The translations under genes were made by a program, and so were the position numbers. This document shows, piece after piece, positions 1 to 7,219 of a stretch of DNA of 7,924 nucleotides (positions are counted from its first letter, which is position 1; the number at the start of each line of letters is the position of its first letter). Source of the stretch: Methylocystis sp. (GTDB lineage: Bacteria; Pseudomonadota; Alphaproteobacteria; Rhizobiales; Beijerinckiaceae); contig JALRFG010000086.1 in NCBI GenBank assembly GCA_023253795.1, positions 1 to 7,924 on the forward strand. The letters run 5' to 3'. The notes below the pieces were generated by a model. It was given only the letters and a program-made list of their open reading frames with translations, did not search any database and was not told the DNA's origin.

Positions 1-981
1 GAACTCGCCGCGCGTGGCGTCACTCATCTGGCGATGGAGGCGTCGTCACTGGGCATTGATCAGCGGCGTCTTGACGGCGTGCGTCTGATCGCCGGCGGCT
101 TCACCAATTTTTCGCGCGATCATCTCGATCATCATCGGGATATGGCGGAATATTTCGCCGCGAAGATGCGTCTCTTCGATCATCTGCTCACGCCAGGCCA
201 GGCTTCGGTGATCGACGCCGACAGCGATGTCGCGCCGCGCGTGATCGAGATTTGCAAGGCGCGTGGGTTGAGAGTGATCGATGTCGGCGCCAGGGGCGCG
301 GCGATCGCGCTGTTGAAGGCGACGCCGGCCGCCGACTCCACAACCATGACTCTGCGTCATGCGGGCGTTGATTACGAGATCGTGCTGCCGCTCGCTGGCG
401 CTTTTCAGGTTTCGAATGCGCTGGTCGCGGCCGGCCTCGCCATCGCCAGCGGCGACGCGCCCGCGCGGGTTTTTGCATCTTTGGCGCATCTGGAAGGCGC
501 GCCGGGACGTCTGGAGCGCGTCGGCGCGCGCCATGGCGCGCCCGTCTTTGTCGATTACGCCCATAAGCCGGATGCGCTGGAGAAAGTTCTCGCCACGCTT
601 AGGCCGCTAACGCGCGGCCGGCTGATCGTGGCGTTTGGTTGCGGTGGCGATCGTGATCGCGGCAAGCGGCCATTGATGGGTGAAATCGCAGCGCGCGACG
701 CCGACATTGTCATCGTCACCGACGATAATCCGCGCAGCGAAGCGCCGGAGGCGATTCGTGCGGCGATTATCGAGGGCGCCAAAAGCGCTGGCGCTGTCGA
801 CCTGCGCGAAATCGGCGACCGTCGCGCCGCCATCGCCGCCGCCGTCAAAGAACTGCGCGCCGGCGACGCGCTGGTTGTGGCCGGGAAAGGCCATGAAACC
901 GGCCAGATTATCGGCGATCAAACACTACCCTTTTCAGACCACGAAGCGATTGCGGAAGCTTTACAGGAGATGAGCTCATGA
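1..981 (+). CDS. murE: UDP-MurNAc-L-Ala-D-Glu:meso-diaminopimelate ligase MurE, 5'-truncated by the window edge
   Basis: Cytoplasmic Mur ligase that adds meso-diaminopimelate to UDP-MurNAc-L-Ala-D-Glu, using ATP. The reading frame is open from base 1, giving 326 codons. The family is usually about 480-500 residues, so roughly the first third is missing, including the N-terminal domain and the ATP-binding P-loop. Visible in order (numbered from the first codon here): central-domain motif MEASS (12-16), FTNFSRDHLDHH (about 33-44), the lysine of YFAAKMRLF (codon 55, the position carbamylated in Mur ligases), FGCGGDRDRGKRP (from codon 212), the DNPR motif at 242-245 and GKGHE at 295-299. DNPR and the following Gly/Glu motif are the known meso-DAP recognition elements, which argues against a lysine-adding enzyme. 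The conserved SSHG motif reads SSLG here. The TGA stop overlaps the murF start as ATGA. Identity is very secure; only the upstream start is unseen. Confidence 0.97.
   Translation, partial: ELAARGVTHLAMEASSLGIDQRRLDGVRLIAGGFTNFSRDHLDHHRDMAEYFAAKMRLFDHLLTPGQASVIDADSDVAPRVIEICKARGLRVIDVGARGAAIALLKATPAADSTTMTLRHAGVDYEIVLPLAGAFQVSNALVAAGLAIASGDAPARVFASLAHLEGAPGRLERVGARHGAPVFVDYAHKPDALEKVLATLRPLTRGRLIVAFGCGGDRDRGKRPLMGEIAARDADIVIVTDDNPRSEAPEAIRAAIIEGAKSAGAVDLREIGDRRAAIAAAVKELRAGDALVVAGKGHETGQIIGDQTLPFSDHEAIAEALQEMSS
965..969 (+). promoter_or_regulatory. Ribosome binding site of murF
   Basis: AGGAG lies inside the last codons of murE, 8 bases before the ATG at 978. It supports that start and fits translational coupling across the ATGA overlap. 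Confidence 0.75.
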
Positions 982-2396
982 GCCGGGAACCCTTGTGGTC
1001 AGGGCTGGCGTTGGTTGGCGCGCTTCGCGCCCGGGTGAGCGGCGGTCTCGCGCGCGAAGCCAATGGCGTCTCGATCGATACGCGTACGCTGCGCAAGGGC
1101 GATCTGTTCTTCGCCATTCGCGGCGACGCCCGCGATGGTCATGAATTTGTTCACGCCGCGCTGGAGAAGGGCGCCGCCGCCGCTGTGATCGACGAAGCGC
1201 ACGCCGCGGAATTTTACGGCTATGGCCCGTTGTTCGTCGTGCGCGACGTGCAGCAGTCGCTGGAGTGGCTGGGTCAGCGCGCGCGTGAGCGCAGCCGCGC
1301 CTATATCGCCGCCATTACCGGTTCAGTGGGCAAGACCTCGACCAAAGAAATGACGCGGCTGATGCTGGAGCATTTCGGCGAGACGCATGCTTCCGTGGCC
1401 TCCTACAATAATCACTGGGGCGTGCCGCTGACGCTGGCGCGGATGCCAGAGACCGCCGCTTATGGCGTGTTCGAAATCGGCATGAACCATCCTGGTGAAA
1501 TCGCGACGCTGGTTCCGCAGGTGCGTCCGCATGTCGCCGTGGTGACGCGCGTCGCCGCCGTGCATCTTGAAAATTTTGAATCGATCGAAGCCATCGCTGA
1601 CGCCAAGGCGGAAGTTTTCACCGGTCTCGAAACGGGCGGCGTCGCCATCATCAATGGCGATGATGCGCTTAGTGACCGACTGGCCGCCGCCGCTGCCCCT
1701 TATGCCGAGCATATCTTCATCTTTGGCGAGCATGGGACGGATGCACGGTTGCTCTCCTATCGCGCGATTGGCGAAGCGGGTGCAGTCGAGGCGGAAATTC
1801 TTGGCAAGCGGATCGAATATGTGATCGGCGCGCCGGGCAAGCATATCGCGCTCAATTCGCTGGCGGCGCTGCTGATTGCGGAAGTCTTTGGAATCGGCGC
1901 CGAGCAGGCGGCGGCGACGCTGGCGACTTTCTCGCCGCCATCGGGACGCGGGCAGCGTGAAGTGATCGATACGCCGCAGGGAAGCTTTACGCTGATCGAC
2001 GAAAGCTACAACGCCAATCCGACGTCCTTGCGCGCGGCGCTGGAGCAGCTCGGCGCGGCGGAGCCGGGTCGGGGCGGACGTCGTGTCGTCGTGCTCGGCG
2101 ATATGCTTGAGCTCGGTCCCGAGGGCGCGGATCTGCATGCCGGCGTAGCGCCGGATCTTGTCGCTGCGCATATCGATCAAGTGTTCACGGCCGGACCGCT
2201 GATGTCGCGTCTGTTCTACGCTGCGCCGGAAACGATGCGGGGCGCGCATCGACGCACGGCGCTGGAGCTCGAGGAAGTCGTTCTGGCGGCGATTCGGCCG
2301 GGCGATGTGGTGATGGTGAAGGGCTCGAATGGTTCGCGCATGTCGCGGATCGTCGCTGCGCTCAAGCAGAAATACGCGCCGGAAACGGCGAACTGA
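978..2396 (+). CDS. murF: UDP-MurNAc-tripeptide:D-Ala-D-Ala ligase MurF
   Basis: Cytoplasmic ATP-dependent ligase that adds the D-Ala-D-Ala dipeptide to UDP-MurNAc-tripeptide, the last soluble step of pentapeptide assembly. The protein is 472 residues, normal for the family. Visible in order: N-terminal substrate-domain motif SIDTR (32-36) followed by GDLFFAIRG; P-loop GSVGKTS (115-121); YNNHWGVPLTL (143-153); EIGMNHPGEI (166-175); the lysine of DAKAEVF (K210, the carbamylated position of Mur ligases); DESYNANPTS (341-350) at the start of the C-terminal domain; VLGDMLELG (372-380); and VMVKGSNGSRM (445-455). DESYNANP and the KGS-type C-terminal motif separate MurF from its Mur ligase paralogues. 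The start at 978 is chosen because it sits 8 bases after AGGAG and forms an ATGA overlap with the murE stop. No truncation or missing key motif is seen. Confidence 0.98.
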   Translation: MSREPLWSGLALVGALRARVSGGLAREANGVSIDTRTLRKGDLFFAIRGDARDGHEFVHAALEKGAAAAVIDEAHAAEFYGYGPLFVVRDVQQSLEWLGQRARERSRAYIAAITGSVGKTSTKEMTRLMLEHFGETHASVASYNNHWGVPLTLARMPETAAYGVFEIGMNHPGEIATLVPQVRPHVAVVTRVAAVHLENFESIEAIADAKAEVFTGLETGGVAIINGDDALSDRLAAAAAPYAEHIFIFGEHGTDARLLSYRAIGEAGAVEAEILGKRIEYVIGAPGKHIALNSLAALLIAEVFGIGAEQAAATLATFSPPSGRGQREVIDTPQGSFTLIDESYNANPTSLRAALEQLGAAEPGRGGRRVVVLGDMLELGPEGADLHAGVAPDLVAAHIDQVFTAGPLMSRLFYAAPETMRGAHRRTALELEEVVLAAIRPGDVVMVKGSNGSRMSRIVAALKQKYAPETAN

Positions 2397-2399
2397 GGA
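2395..2399 (+). promoter_or_regulatory. Ribosome binding site that fixes the mraY start
   Basis: GAGGA overlaps the murF stop codon and lies 7 bases before the ATG at 2407. It decides the mraY start: an in-frame ATG at 2329 would add 26 Arg/Ser-rich residues encoded inside murF, with no resemblance to MraY. Confidence 0.8.
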
Positions 2400-2406
2400 A
2401 ACCGGA

Positions 2407-3489
2407 ATGCTGACGTTACTTGCGGACTACGCCTATCTGTTTAGTCCGTTTAACATCTTCCGCTACATCACCTTTCGCGCCGCCATGGCGGCGGCGACGG
2501 CGCTGTTCTTCGTGTTCTTCTTCGGGCCTGGCATCATTGACGCCCTGCGTCTGAAGCAGGGCAAGGGGCAGCCGATCCGCGAGGATGGCCCGTCTTCGCA
2601 TCTGCTCACCAAGAAAGGCACGCCGACGATGGGCGGGCTGATGATCCTGTCGGGTCTTTTCGCCGCAACACTGTTGTGGGCGAATTTGCGCAATTATTAC
2701 GTCTGGATCGTTCTGTTCGTCACCGCCGCCTTTGGCGCGGTGGGTTTTTACGACGACTATCTGAAGGTGACGAAACAGTCGCACGCCGGATTTTCCGGCA
2801 AGGCGCGACTGGCGTTTGAATTCATGATCGCTGGCGCCGCCTGCTATTTTCTGATGCAGGTGGGCGGCGAGAATATGTCGAAAATCGCGCTGCCGATGCT
2901 GAAAGGCTATGTCGGCTCGCTGGGCCCGTGGTTTCTGGTCTTTGGCGCCTTTGTCATTGTCGCGGCCGGCAATTGCGTCAATCTGACTGATGGTCTGGAC
3001 GGCCTCGCCATCGTCCCCTCGATGATCGCGGTCGGCGCTTTCGCCCTGTTCGCCTATCTCGTCGGCAATTCGATCTTCTCCAACTATCTTGGCGTCAATT
3101 ATGTCGCCGGCGTTGGCGAGCTGACGATTCTGTGCGCCGCTTTCATTGGCGCCGGGCTAGGATTCCTGTGGTTTAACGCGCCGCCGGCGCAGATTTTCAT
3201 GGGCGATACGGGCTCTCTGGCGATTGGCGGTTTTCTTGGCGCTGTAGCTGTCGCCGTCAAACAAGAGTTTGTGCTGGTGATCGTCGGTGGACTTTTCGTC
3301 GTCGAGGGCGCGTCGGTGATCATTCAGGTGCTTTATTTCAAGCTCACCGGTAAGCGCATTTTCCTCATGGCGCCGATCCATCATCACTTCGAGCAGAAGG
3401 GCTGGAAAGAGCCGCAGATCGTCATCCGTTTCTGGATCATCGCCTTCATCCTTGCCCTCACCGGCCTCGCTACTTTGAAGTTGAGGTAA
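2407..3489 (+). CDS. mraY: Phospho-N-acetylmuramoyl-pentapeptide transferase MraY
   Basis: Integral membrane enzyme that transfers phospho-MurNAc-pentapeptide from UDP to undecaprenyl phosphate, making lipid I. The chosen start gives 360 residues, the same length as E. coli MraY, with the family-like beginning MLTLLADYAYLFSPFNIFRY. A longer frame from 2329 is rejected because its extra 26 residues are a shadow of murF. Visible: REDGPSSH and KKGTPTMGG (about 58-77), the catalytic-site pair D116/D117 in FYDDYLKV, GFSGKARL (128-135), NLTDGLDGLA (192-201), MGDTGSLA with D267, and APIHHHFE with H325-H327. These match the Mg2+ and substrate-binding residues known in the family. Hydrophobic stretches throughout fit the usual ten membrane segments. 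The residue before VNLTDG is Cys190, where Ala is usual. It follows murF by 10 bases and precedes murD by 4 bases. Confidence 0.98.
   Translation: MLTLLADYAYLFSPFNIFRYITFRAAMAAATALFFVFFFGPGIIDALRLKQGKGQPIREDGPSSHLLTKKGTPTMGGLMILSGLFAATLLWANLRNYYVWIVLFVTAAFGAVGFYDDYLKVTKQSHAGFSGKARLAFEFMIAGAACYFLMQVGGENMSKIALPMLKGYVGSLGPWFLVFGAFVIVAAGNCVNLTDGLDGLAIVPSMIAVGAFALFAYLVGNSIFSNYLGVNYVAGVGELTILCAAFIGAGLGFLWFNAPPAQIFMGDTGSLAIGGFLGAVAVAVKQEFVLVIVGGLFVVEGASVIIQVLYFKLTGKRIFLMAPIHHHFEQKGWKEPQIVIRFWIIAFILALTGLATLKLR
3483..3486 (+). promoter_or_regulatory. Ribosome binding site of murD
   Basis: GAGG in the last codons of mraY, followed by the TAA stop, lies 7 bases before the murD ATG at 3494. Confidence 0.65.
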
Positions 3490-3493
3490 GTCG

Positions 3494-4945
3494 ATGACGC
3501 CGGTCACAACTTTCAAGGACAAGACGGTTGCGCTGTTCGGCCTGGGCGGTTCGGGGCTCGCCACCGCCAAGGCGCTGATCGCCGGCGGCGCGCATGTGCG
3601 CGCGTGGGACGACGGCGAAGCCGGCCGCCTCAAGGCGGTGGCGCAGGGCGTCACGCTTGAGGATCTCGCGCGCAGCGACTGGTCGCAATATGATGCGTTC
3701 ATCCTCTCGCCGGGCGTGCCGCTGACGCATCCCGAGCCGCATTGGACAGCGCAGCGCGCGCGTGCCGCGGGCGTCGAGATCATCGGCGACATTGAACTCT
3801 TCTGTCGCGAGCGCGCCGCGCTTGCACCGGGCGCACCCTTCGTCGCCATCACCGGCACCAATGGCAAATCGACGACGACGGCGCTCATCGCGCATATATT
3901 GCGTGAAGCCGGTCGCGATGTGCAGCTGGGCGGCAATATCGGCGTGCCGATCCTCGATCTGGAGCCGCCGTCGGACGAACGCATTCACGTCATCGAATGC
4001 TCTTCTTTCCAGATCGATCTGACGCCGTCGCTGAAGCCGACCATCGGCGTGCTGATCAATCTCACGCCGGACCATATCGACCGCCATGGAACGATGGCGC
4101 ATTACGCCGCCGTCAAAGAGCGTCTTGTCGCCGGCGCTGAAGTCGCGCTTATCGGCGTTGATGATTCTTATACGCATGCGATTGGCGCGCGCCTTGCTGA
4201 ACGTTTCGCCGAGCGTATCGTTGACGAGGAGTCGGATGAGCGTCGGGTGATGCCGGTTTCGGCGGTCCGTGCGCTCGACTGGGGCTTCTATGTCGAGAAG
4301 GGCGCGATTTATTTCCGCGAAGAGGGGCATGCGCCGGAAGAAGCCGAACTAATTGCGCCGCTCGCCGGCGCACGCGCCTTGCGTGGCGCGCATAATGCGC
4401 AAAACGCCGCCTTCGCCTGCGCCGTCGGCTGGGAATGCGGCCTCGAAGACGATGAAATCGGGCGGGGCGTGCAGAGCTTTCCCGGGCTGCCGCATCGCAT
4501 GGAGGAAGTCGGTCACATTGATCGGACGTTGTTCATCAACGACTCCAAGGCGACCAACGCCGATGCGGCGGAAAAGGCGCTGGCCAGCTTCACCGACATC
4601 TACTGGATCATCGGCGGCAAGGCGAAAGAAGGAGGCGTCGAGCCCCTGCGCGGATATTTTTCGCGTATTCGCAAAGCCTATCTGATTGGCGAGGCGAGCG
4701 ATCATTTCGCGCGCACGCTGGAGGGCGCATTGCCCTATGAGCGCTGTGAGACGCTCGATGTCGCGACGGCGCGCGCCGCTTGCGACGCGCTTGAAGGCGA
4801 CGCGCCGGCGCCGGTGGTGCTGCTGTCGCCGGCCTGCGCTTCTTACGATCAATTCGCCAATTTTGAGGCGCGTGGCGACGCCTTTCGCAGCCTTGTGCAG
4901 GGATTGCCCGCCGTTCTTGCGGCGCGGGGAGGGGGACGGACATGA
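3494..4945 (+). CDS. murD: UDP-MurNAc-L-alanine:D-glutamate ligase MurD
   Basis: Cytoplasmic Mur ligase that adds D-glutamate to UDP-MurNAc-L-Ala with ATP. The protein is 483 residues, somewhat longer than E. coli MurD (about 440), as is common in alphaproteobacteria. Visible in order: N-terminal Rossmann-type motif GLGGSG (16-21), LSPGVPLTHPEP (71-82), P-loop TGTNGKST (120-127), GGNIGVP (146-152), IECSSFQ (167-173), INLTPDHIDRHG (188-199), the carbamylated-lysine position K208 in AAVKERL, HNAQN (300-304), GLPHRMEEVG (331-340), NDSKATN (349-355), GGKAKEGG (374-381) and SPACASYDQFANFEARGDAF (445-464). The NDSKATN and SPACASYDQF blocks are typical of MurD and place it apart from MurC, MurE and MurF. 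The start has a fitting GAGG 7 bases upstream. The stop overlaps the ftsW start as ATGA. Confidence 0.98.
   Translation: MTPVTTFKDKTVALFGLGGSGLATAKALIAGGAHVRAWDDGEAGRLKAVAQGVTLEDLARSDWSQYDAFILSPGVPLTHPEPHWTAQRARAAGVEIIGDIELFCRERAALAPGAPFVAITGTNGKSTTTALIAHILREAGRDVQLGGNIGVPILDLEPPSDERIHVIECSSFQIDLTPSLKPTIGVLINLTPDHIDRHGTMAHYAAVKERLVAGAEVALIGVDDSYTHAIGARLAERFAERIVDEESDERRVMPVSAVRALDWGFYVEKGAIYFREEGHAPEEAELIAPLAGARALRGAHNAQNAAFACAVGWECGLEDDEIGRGVQSFPGLPHRMEEVGHIDRTLFINDSKATNADAAEKALASFTDIYWIIGGKAKEGGVEPLRGYFSRIRKAYLIGEASDHFARTLEGALPYERCETLDVATARAACDALEGDAPAPVVLLSPACASYDQFANFEARGDAFRSLVQGLPAVLAARGGGRT
4928..4932 (+). promoter_or_regulatory. Ribosome binding site of ftsW
   Basis: GGAGG, within a run of purines in the last murD codons, lies 9 bases before the ATG at 4942. 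It supports the ATGA-overlap start of ftsW. Confidence 0.75.
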
Positions 4946-6102
4946 TTTCGCGCGCGGAACGGACTGCTTTTTCCGACTGGGCCTGGACAATTGATCGCTG
5001 GCTATTGTCCGCGATCATTCTGCTGATCGTCTGCGGGCTGGTGTTCTCGATGGCGGGTAGTCCGCCGGTGGCTGAGCGTCTGCATCTGGCGACGTTCCAC
5101 TTCGTCAATCGACAGGTCGCCTATCTGCTGCCGGCGCTGGCGGTGATGATTGGCGCCTCTTTCCTGTCGCCGCGCCATGTTCGTCGCGTCGCGCTGATCG
5201 TTTTCATTCTGTCGTTGGCGCTTGTCATCGCGACGCTGTTTTTCGGGCAGGAAGTCAAAGGCGCGCGGCGCTGGTTGTTTGGCGTTCAGCCGTCGGAATT
5301 CCTCAAGCCGTCCTTTATCGTTGTCGTCGCCTGGGCGTTTTCGGAAGGCGCGCGGCGCAAGGATGTGCCTGGCAATCTACTGGCGCTGATCCTTTTTCCG
5401 CTCACCATCGCGCCGCTGATCTTGCAGCCCGATTTCGGTCAGACCATGCTCATCAGCCTCGTCTGGGGCGCGTTGTTCTTCATGGCGGGCCTGCATCTGT
5501 TCTGGGTGGTGGGTCTTGGCGGCGTCGCGGTGGCGGGCGCTTTGCTGGCCTATAAATTCGTGCCGCATGTTCATTCGCGTATTGAGGCCTTTCTCCAGCC
5601 GCCCCCCACGGTGGCGGGCGTGCCGGGCGATTTCCAGTCTGAAACGGCGCTGGAGAGTTTCATCGCCGGCTCCTGGCTCGGCAAGGGGCCGGGCGAAGGC
5701 ACCGTGAAGCGCATTCTGCCGGATTCGCACACCGATTTTATTTTCGCGGTGATTGGCGAGGAGTTCGGCGTCGTCGTCTGCATTGCGCTGGCCTGCATCT
5801 TCGCCTTCATCGTGCTGCGCGGCCTGTTCTCGGCGGCGCGCAATGAAGATCCGTTCTGCCGTTTCGCAACGGCTGGTCTGGTGATGCTGTTTGGTTTGCA
5901 AAGCCTGATCAACATGGCGGTGAATGTGCATCTCATGCCAGCGAAAGGCATGACGCTGCCTTTCGTTTCCTATGGCGGATCGTCGTTGATCTCGTTGTCT
6001 CTGGGCATGGGCTTTCTGCTGGCGGTGACGCGTCGTCGTCCGCGCACGCGGGTTCTGACCGAGGTCGCGGCGGCGACCATGGCGCAGCCGGCGGCGGCCT
6101 GA
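4942..6102 (+). CDS. ftsW: Septal peptidoglycan glycosyltransferase FtsW (SEDS family)
   Basis: Polytopic inner-membrane protein of the divisome that polymerises lipid II into glycan strands at the septum, working with the class B penicillin-binding protein FtsI. Length is 386 residues, normal for the family. Visible: first hydrophobic segment at about 20-38, KGARRW (106-111), QPSEFLKP (116-123), QPDFGQ (162-167), a large extracytoplasmic loop at about 210-260 ending in GKGPGEGTVKRILPD, SHTDFIFAVIGEE with D265 (the position of the catalytic aspartate in SEDS proteins), and NMAVNVHLMPAKGMTLPFVSYGGSS (about 324-348). About ten membrane segments are apparent from hydrophobicity. FtsW rather than its paralogue RodA is inferred from the dcw location between murD and murG and from the motif wording; RodA is normally linked with mrdA and mreBCD. 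The start overlaps the murD stop and has a good ribosome binding site. A short Ala-rich cytoplasmic tail ends the protein one base before murG. Confidence 0.97.
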   Translation: MISRAERTAFSDWAWTIDRWLLSAIILLIVCGLVFSMAGSPPVAERLHLATFHFVNRQVAYLLPALAVMIGASFLSPRHVRRVALIVFILSLALVIATLFFGQEVKGARRWLFGVQPSEFLKPSFIVVVAWAFSEGARRKDVPGNLLALILFPLTIAPLILQPDFGQTMLISLVWGALFFMAGLHLFWVVGLGGVAVAGALLAYKFVPHVHSRIEAFLQPPPTVAGVPGDFQSETALESFIAGSWLGKGPGEGTVKRILPDSHTDFIFAVIGEEFGVVVCIALACIFAFIVLRGLFSAARNEDPFCRFATAGLVMLFGLQSLINMAVNVHLMPAKGMTLPFVSYGGSSLISLSLGMGFLLAVTRRRPRTRVLTEVAAATMAQPAAA

Positions 6103-6103
6103 C

Positions 6104-7219
6104 ATGAGCGACAAATCGATCTTGCTCGCCGCCGGCGGCACCGGCGGCCATCTCTTCCCGGCTGAAGCGCTGGCGCATGCGCTGACCGCGCGCGGCGCGA
6201 CGGTCGAACTCGTCACCGATGATCGCGCCTTGCGCTACGGCGCGAGTTTTCCGGCGCGCGCCATGCATGTTTTGCCGTCGGCGACGCCGCGTGGCGGCAG
6301 TCTGATCGCGCGCGCCGTCGCCGTTGCGCAACTGGCGACCGGAACCGCGCAGGCGGTGAGCCTCATGCGCAAGGCGCAGCCGCGCGCCGTGATCGGCTTC
6401 GGCGGCTATCCGACCGTGCCGCCGCTGTTGGCGGCGAATTTTCTGCACATCCCGACCGTGCTGCATGAGTCGAATGCGATCATGGGCAAGGCGAATCGCT
6501 TTTTGTCCGGCCGCGTCGATAAAATCGCCGCCGGCCTGCCCAATCTGAATGTGCCGCCGGCGTTGCAATCCAAACTTGTCGTCACGGGCAATCCTGTGCG
6601 CCCCAGCGTTCTCGCCGTGGCCAGTCAGCCCTATCCGGGCTTTGAAGGCGGGGTTTTGAGTCTGCTCGTCACCGGCGGTTCACAGGGCGCGCGGGTGATG
6701 TCGGATATTGTGCCGGAGGCCGTCACGGCGTTGCCGGCCGAATTGCGGGCGCGTCTGCGCCTTGTGCAACAGGCGCGCGCTGAGGATGTTGAGCGGGTGC
6801 AGGCGATTTACGCCGCCGCTGGCGTCGAGGCTGAGATCGCGCCTTTCTTCGCCGATCTGCCGGCGCGCATCGCCGCCGCGCATGTGGTGATCGCGCGCGC
6901 CGGCGCTTCGACCGTGACGGAGCTGGCGGTGATCGGGCGTCCGTCGCTGCTTGTGCCGCTGCCGCAGTCGCTCGATGGGGATCAGGCGGCGAACGCCGCA
7001 ATGATCGCTGAAGCGGGCGCCGCTGAAATGGTCCGCCAAAGCGATTTTATCCCGGCTTTTCTGGCCGGACGGCTTGCCGAATGGCTCGCGGCGCCGCAAG
7101 AACTGGCGCGTCGCGCGCAAGCGGCGAAAAGCGTCGGCGTCGCCGACGCCGCCGAGCGCCTGGCGGATGTCGTCTTAAGCGTCGCAGCGGGACGCGATCT
7201 GGAACGGAGACAGGTATGA
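6104..7219 (+). CDS. murG: Lipid II synthase MurG (UDP-GlcNAc:lipid I N-acetylglucosaminyltransferase)
   Basis: Peripheral membrane GT-B glycosyltransferase on the cytoplasmic face that transfers GlcNAc from UDP-GlcNAc to lipid I, making lipid II. Length is 371 residues, typical. Visible: the glycine-rich loop GGTGGH (11-16) near the N-terminus, GFGGYPTVPPLLAA (98-111), HESNAIMGKANR (121-132, in place of the usual HEQN), VTGNPVRPSV (160-169), the second glycine-rich loop TGGSQGARVMSD (190-201), RAGASTVTE with E273 (265-273, UDP-GlcNAc site), and PLPQSLDGDQAANA (285-298). The ATG at 6104 is one base after the ftsW stop and starts the expected N-terminal beta strand. The next Met in frame is residue 53, so no other start fits. 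No clear purine-rich ribosome binding site precedes it, so initiation probably depends on ribosomes finishing ftsW. The stop overlaps murC as ATGA. Confidence 0.98.
   Translation: MSDKSILLAAGGTGGHLFPAEALAHALTARGATVELVTDDRALRYGASFPARAMHVLPSATPRGGSLIARAVAVAQLATGTAQAVSLMRKAQPRAVIGFGGYPTVPPLLAANFLHIPTVLHESNAIMGKANRFLSGRVDKIAAGLPNLNVPPALQSKLVVTGNPVRPSVLAVASQPYPGFEGGVLSLLVTGGSQGARVMSDIVPEAVTALPAELRARLRLVQQARAEDVERVQAIYAAAGVEAEIAPFFADLPARIAAAHVVIARAGASTVTELAVIGRPSLLVPLPQSLDGDQAANAAMIAEAGAAEMVRQSDFIPAFLAGRLAEWLAAPQELARRAQAAKSVGVADAAERLADVVLSVAAGRDLERRQV
6128..6148 (+). repeat. GC-rich inverted repeat just inside murG
   Basis: GCCGCCGG (6128-6135) pairs perfectly with CCGGCGGC (6141-6148) around a 5-base loop, starting 24 bases into murG. 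It falls on the codons for the conserved GGTGGH loop, so it may simply follow from Gly/Ala codons in a GC-rich genome. There is no U-tract, so it is not a terminator. Confidence 0.5.
7131..7149 (+). repeat. GC-rich inverted repeat near the end of murG
   Basis: GCGTCGGC (7131-7138) and GCCGACGC (7142-7149) form a perfect 8-bp stem with a 3-base loop, 66 bases before the murC start. It lies in the codons for SVGVADA. No T-run follows, so a terminator is not supported. It may be a chance product of GC-rich codons. Confidence 0.45.
7206..7209 (+). promoter_or_regulatory. Ribosome binding site of murC
   Basis: GGAG in the last murG codons lies 6 bases before the ATG at 7216 and supports that start. 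Confidence 0.65.

Noticed and set aside
1323..2249. Antisense open frame of about 308 codons inside murF
   Set aside because: It mirrors murF codons in a GC-rich gene, is Arg/His-rich with no recognisable domain, and the sense strand is a fully convincing murF.
2329..2406. Longer mraY starting at the ATG at 2329
   Set aside because: The extra 26 residues are Arg/Ser-rich and lie within murF. The ATG at 2407 has a GAGGA site and gives the standard 360-residue MraY.
2397..2406. Possible promoter or terminator in the murF-mraY gap, the longest gap in the window
   Set aside because: The gap is only 10 bases, is partly occupied by the mraY ribosome binding site, and has no room for either element.
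3157..4330. Two long antisense open frames (3157-3984 and 3470-4330) across mraY/murD
   Set aside because: They overlap each other and two well-supported genes, have Arg/Ala/Ser-rich translations of low complexity, and show no family motif.
5377..6568. Antisense open frames over ftsW and murG (5377-6216, 5933-6568)
   Set aside because: They are composition shadows of intact sense genes, rich in Arg, His and Gln, with no recognisable protein features.
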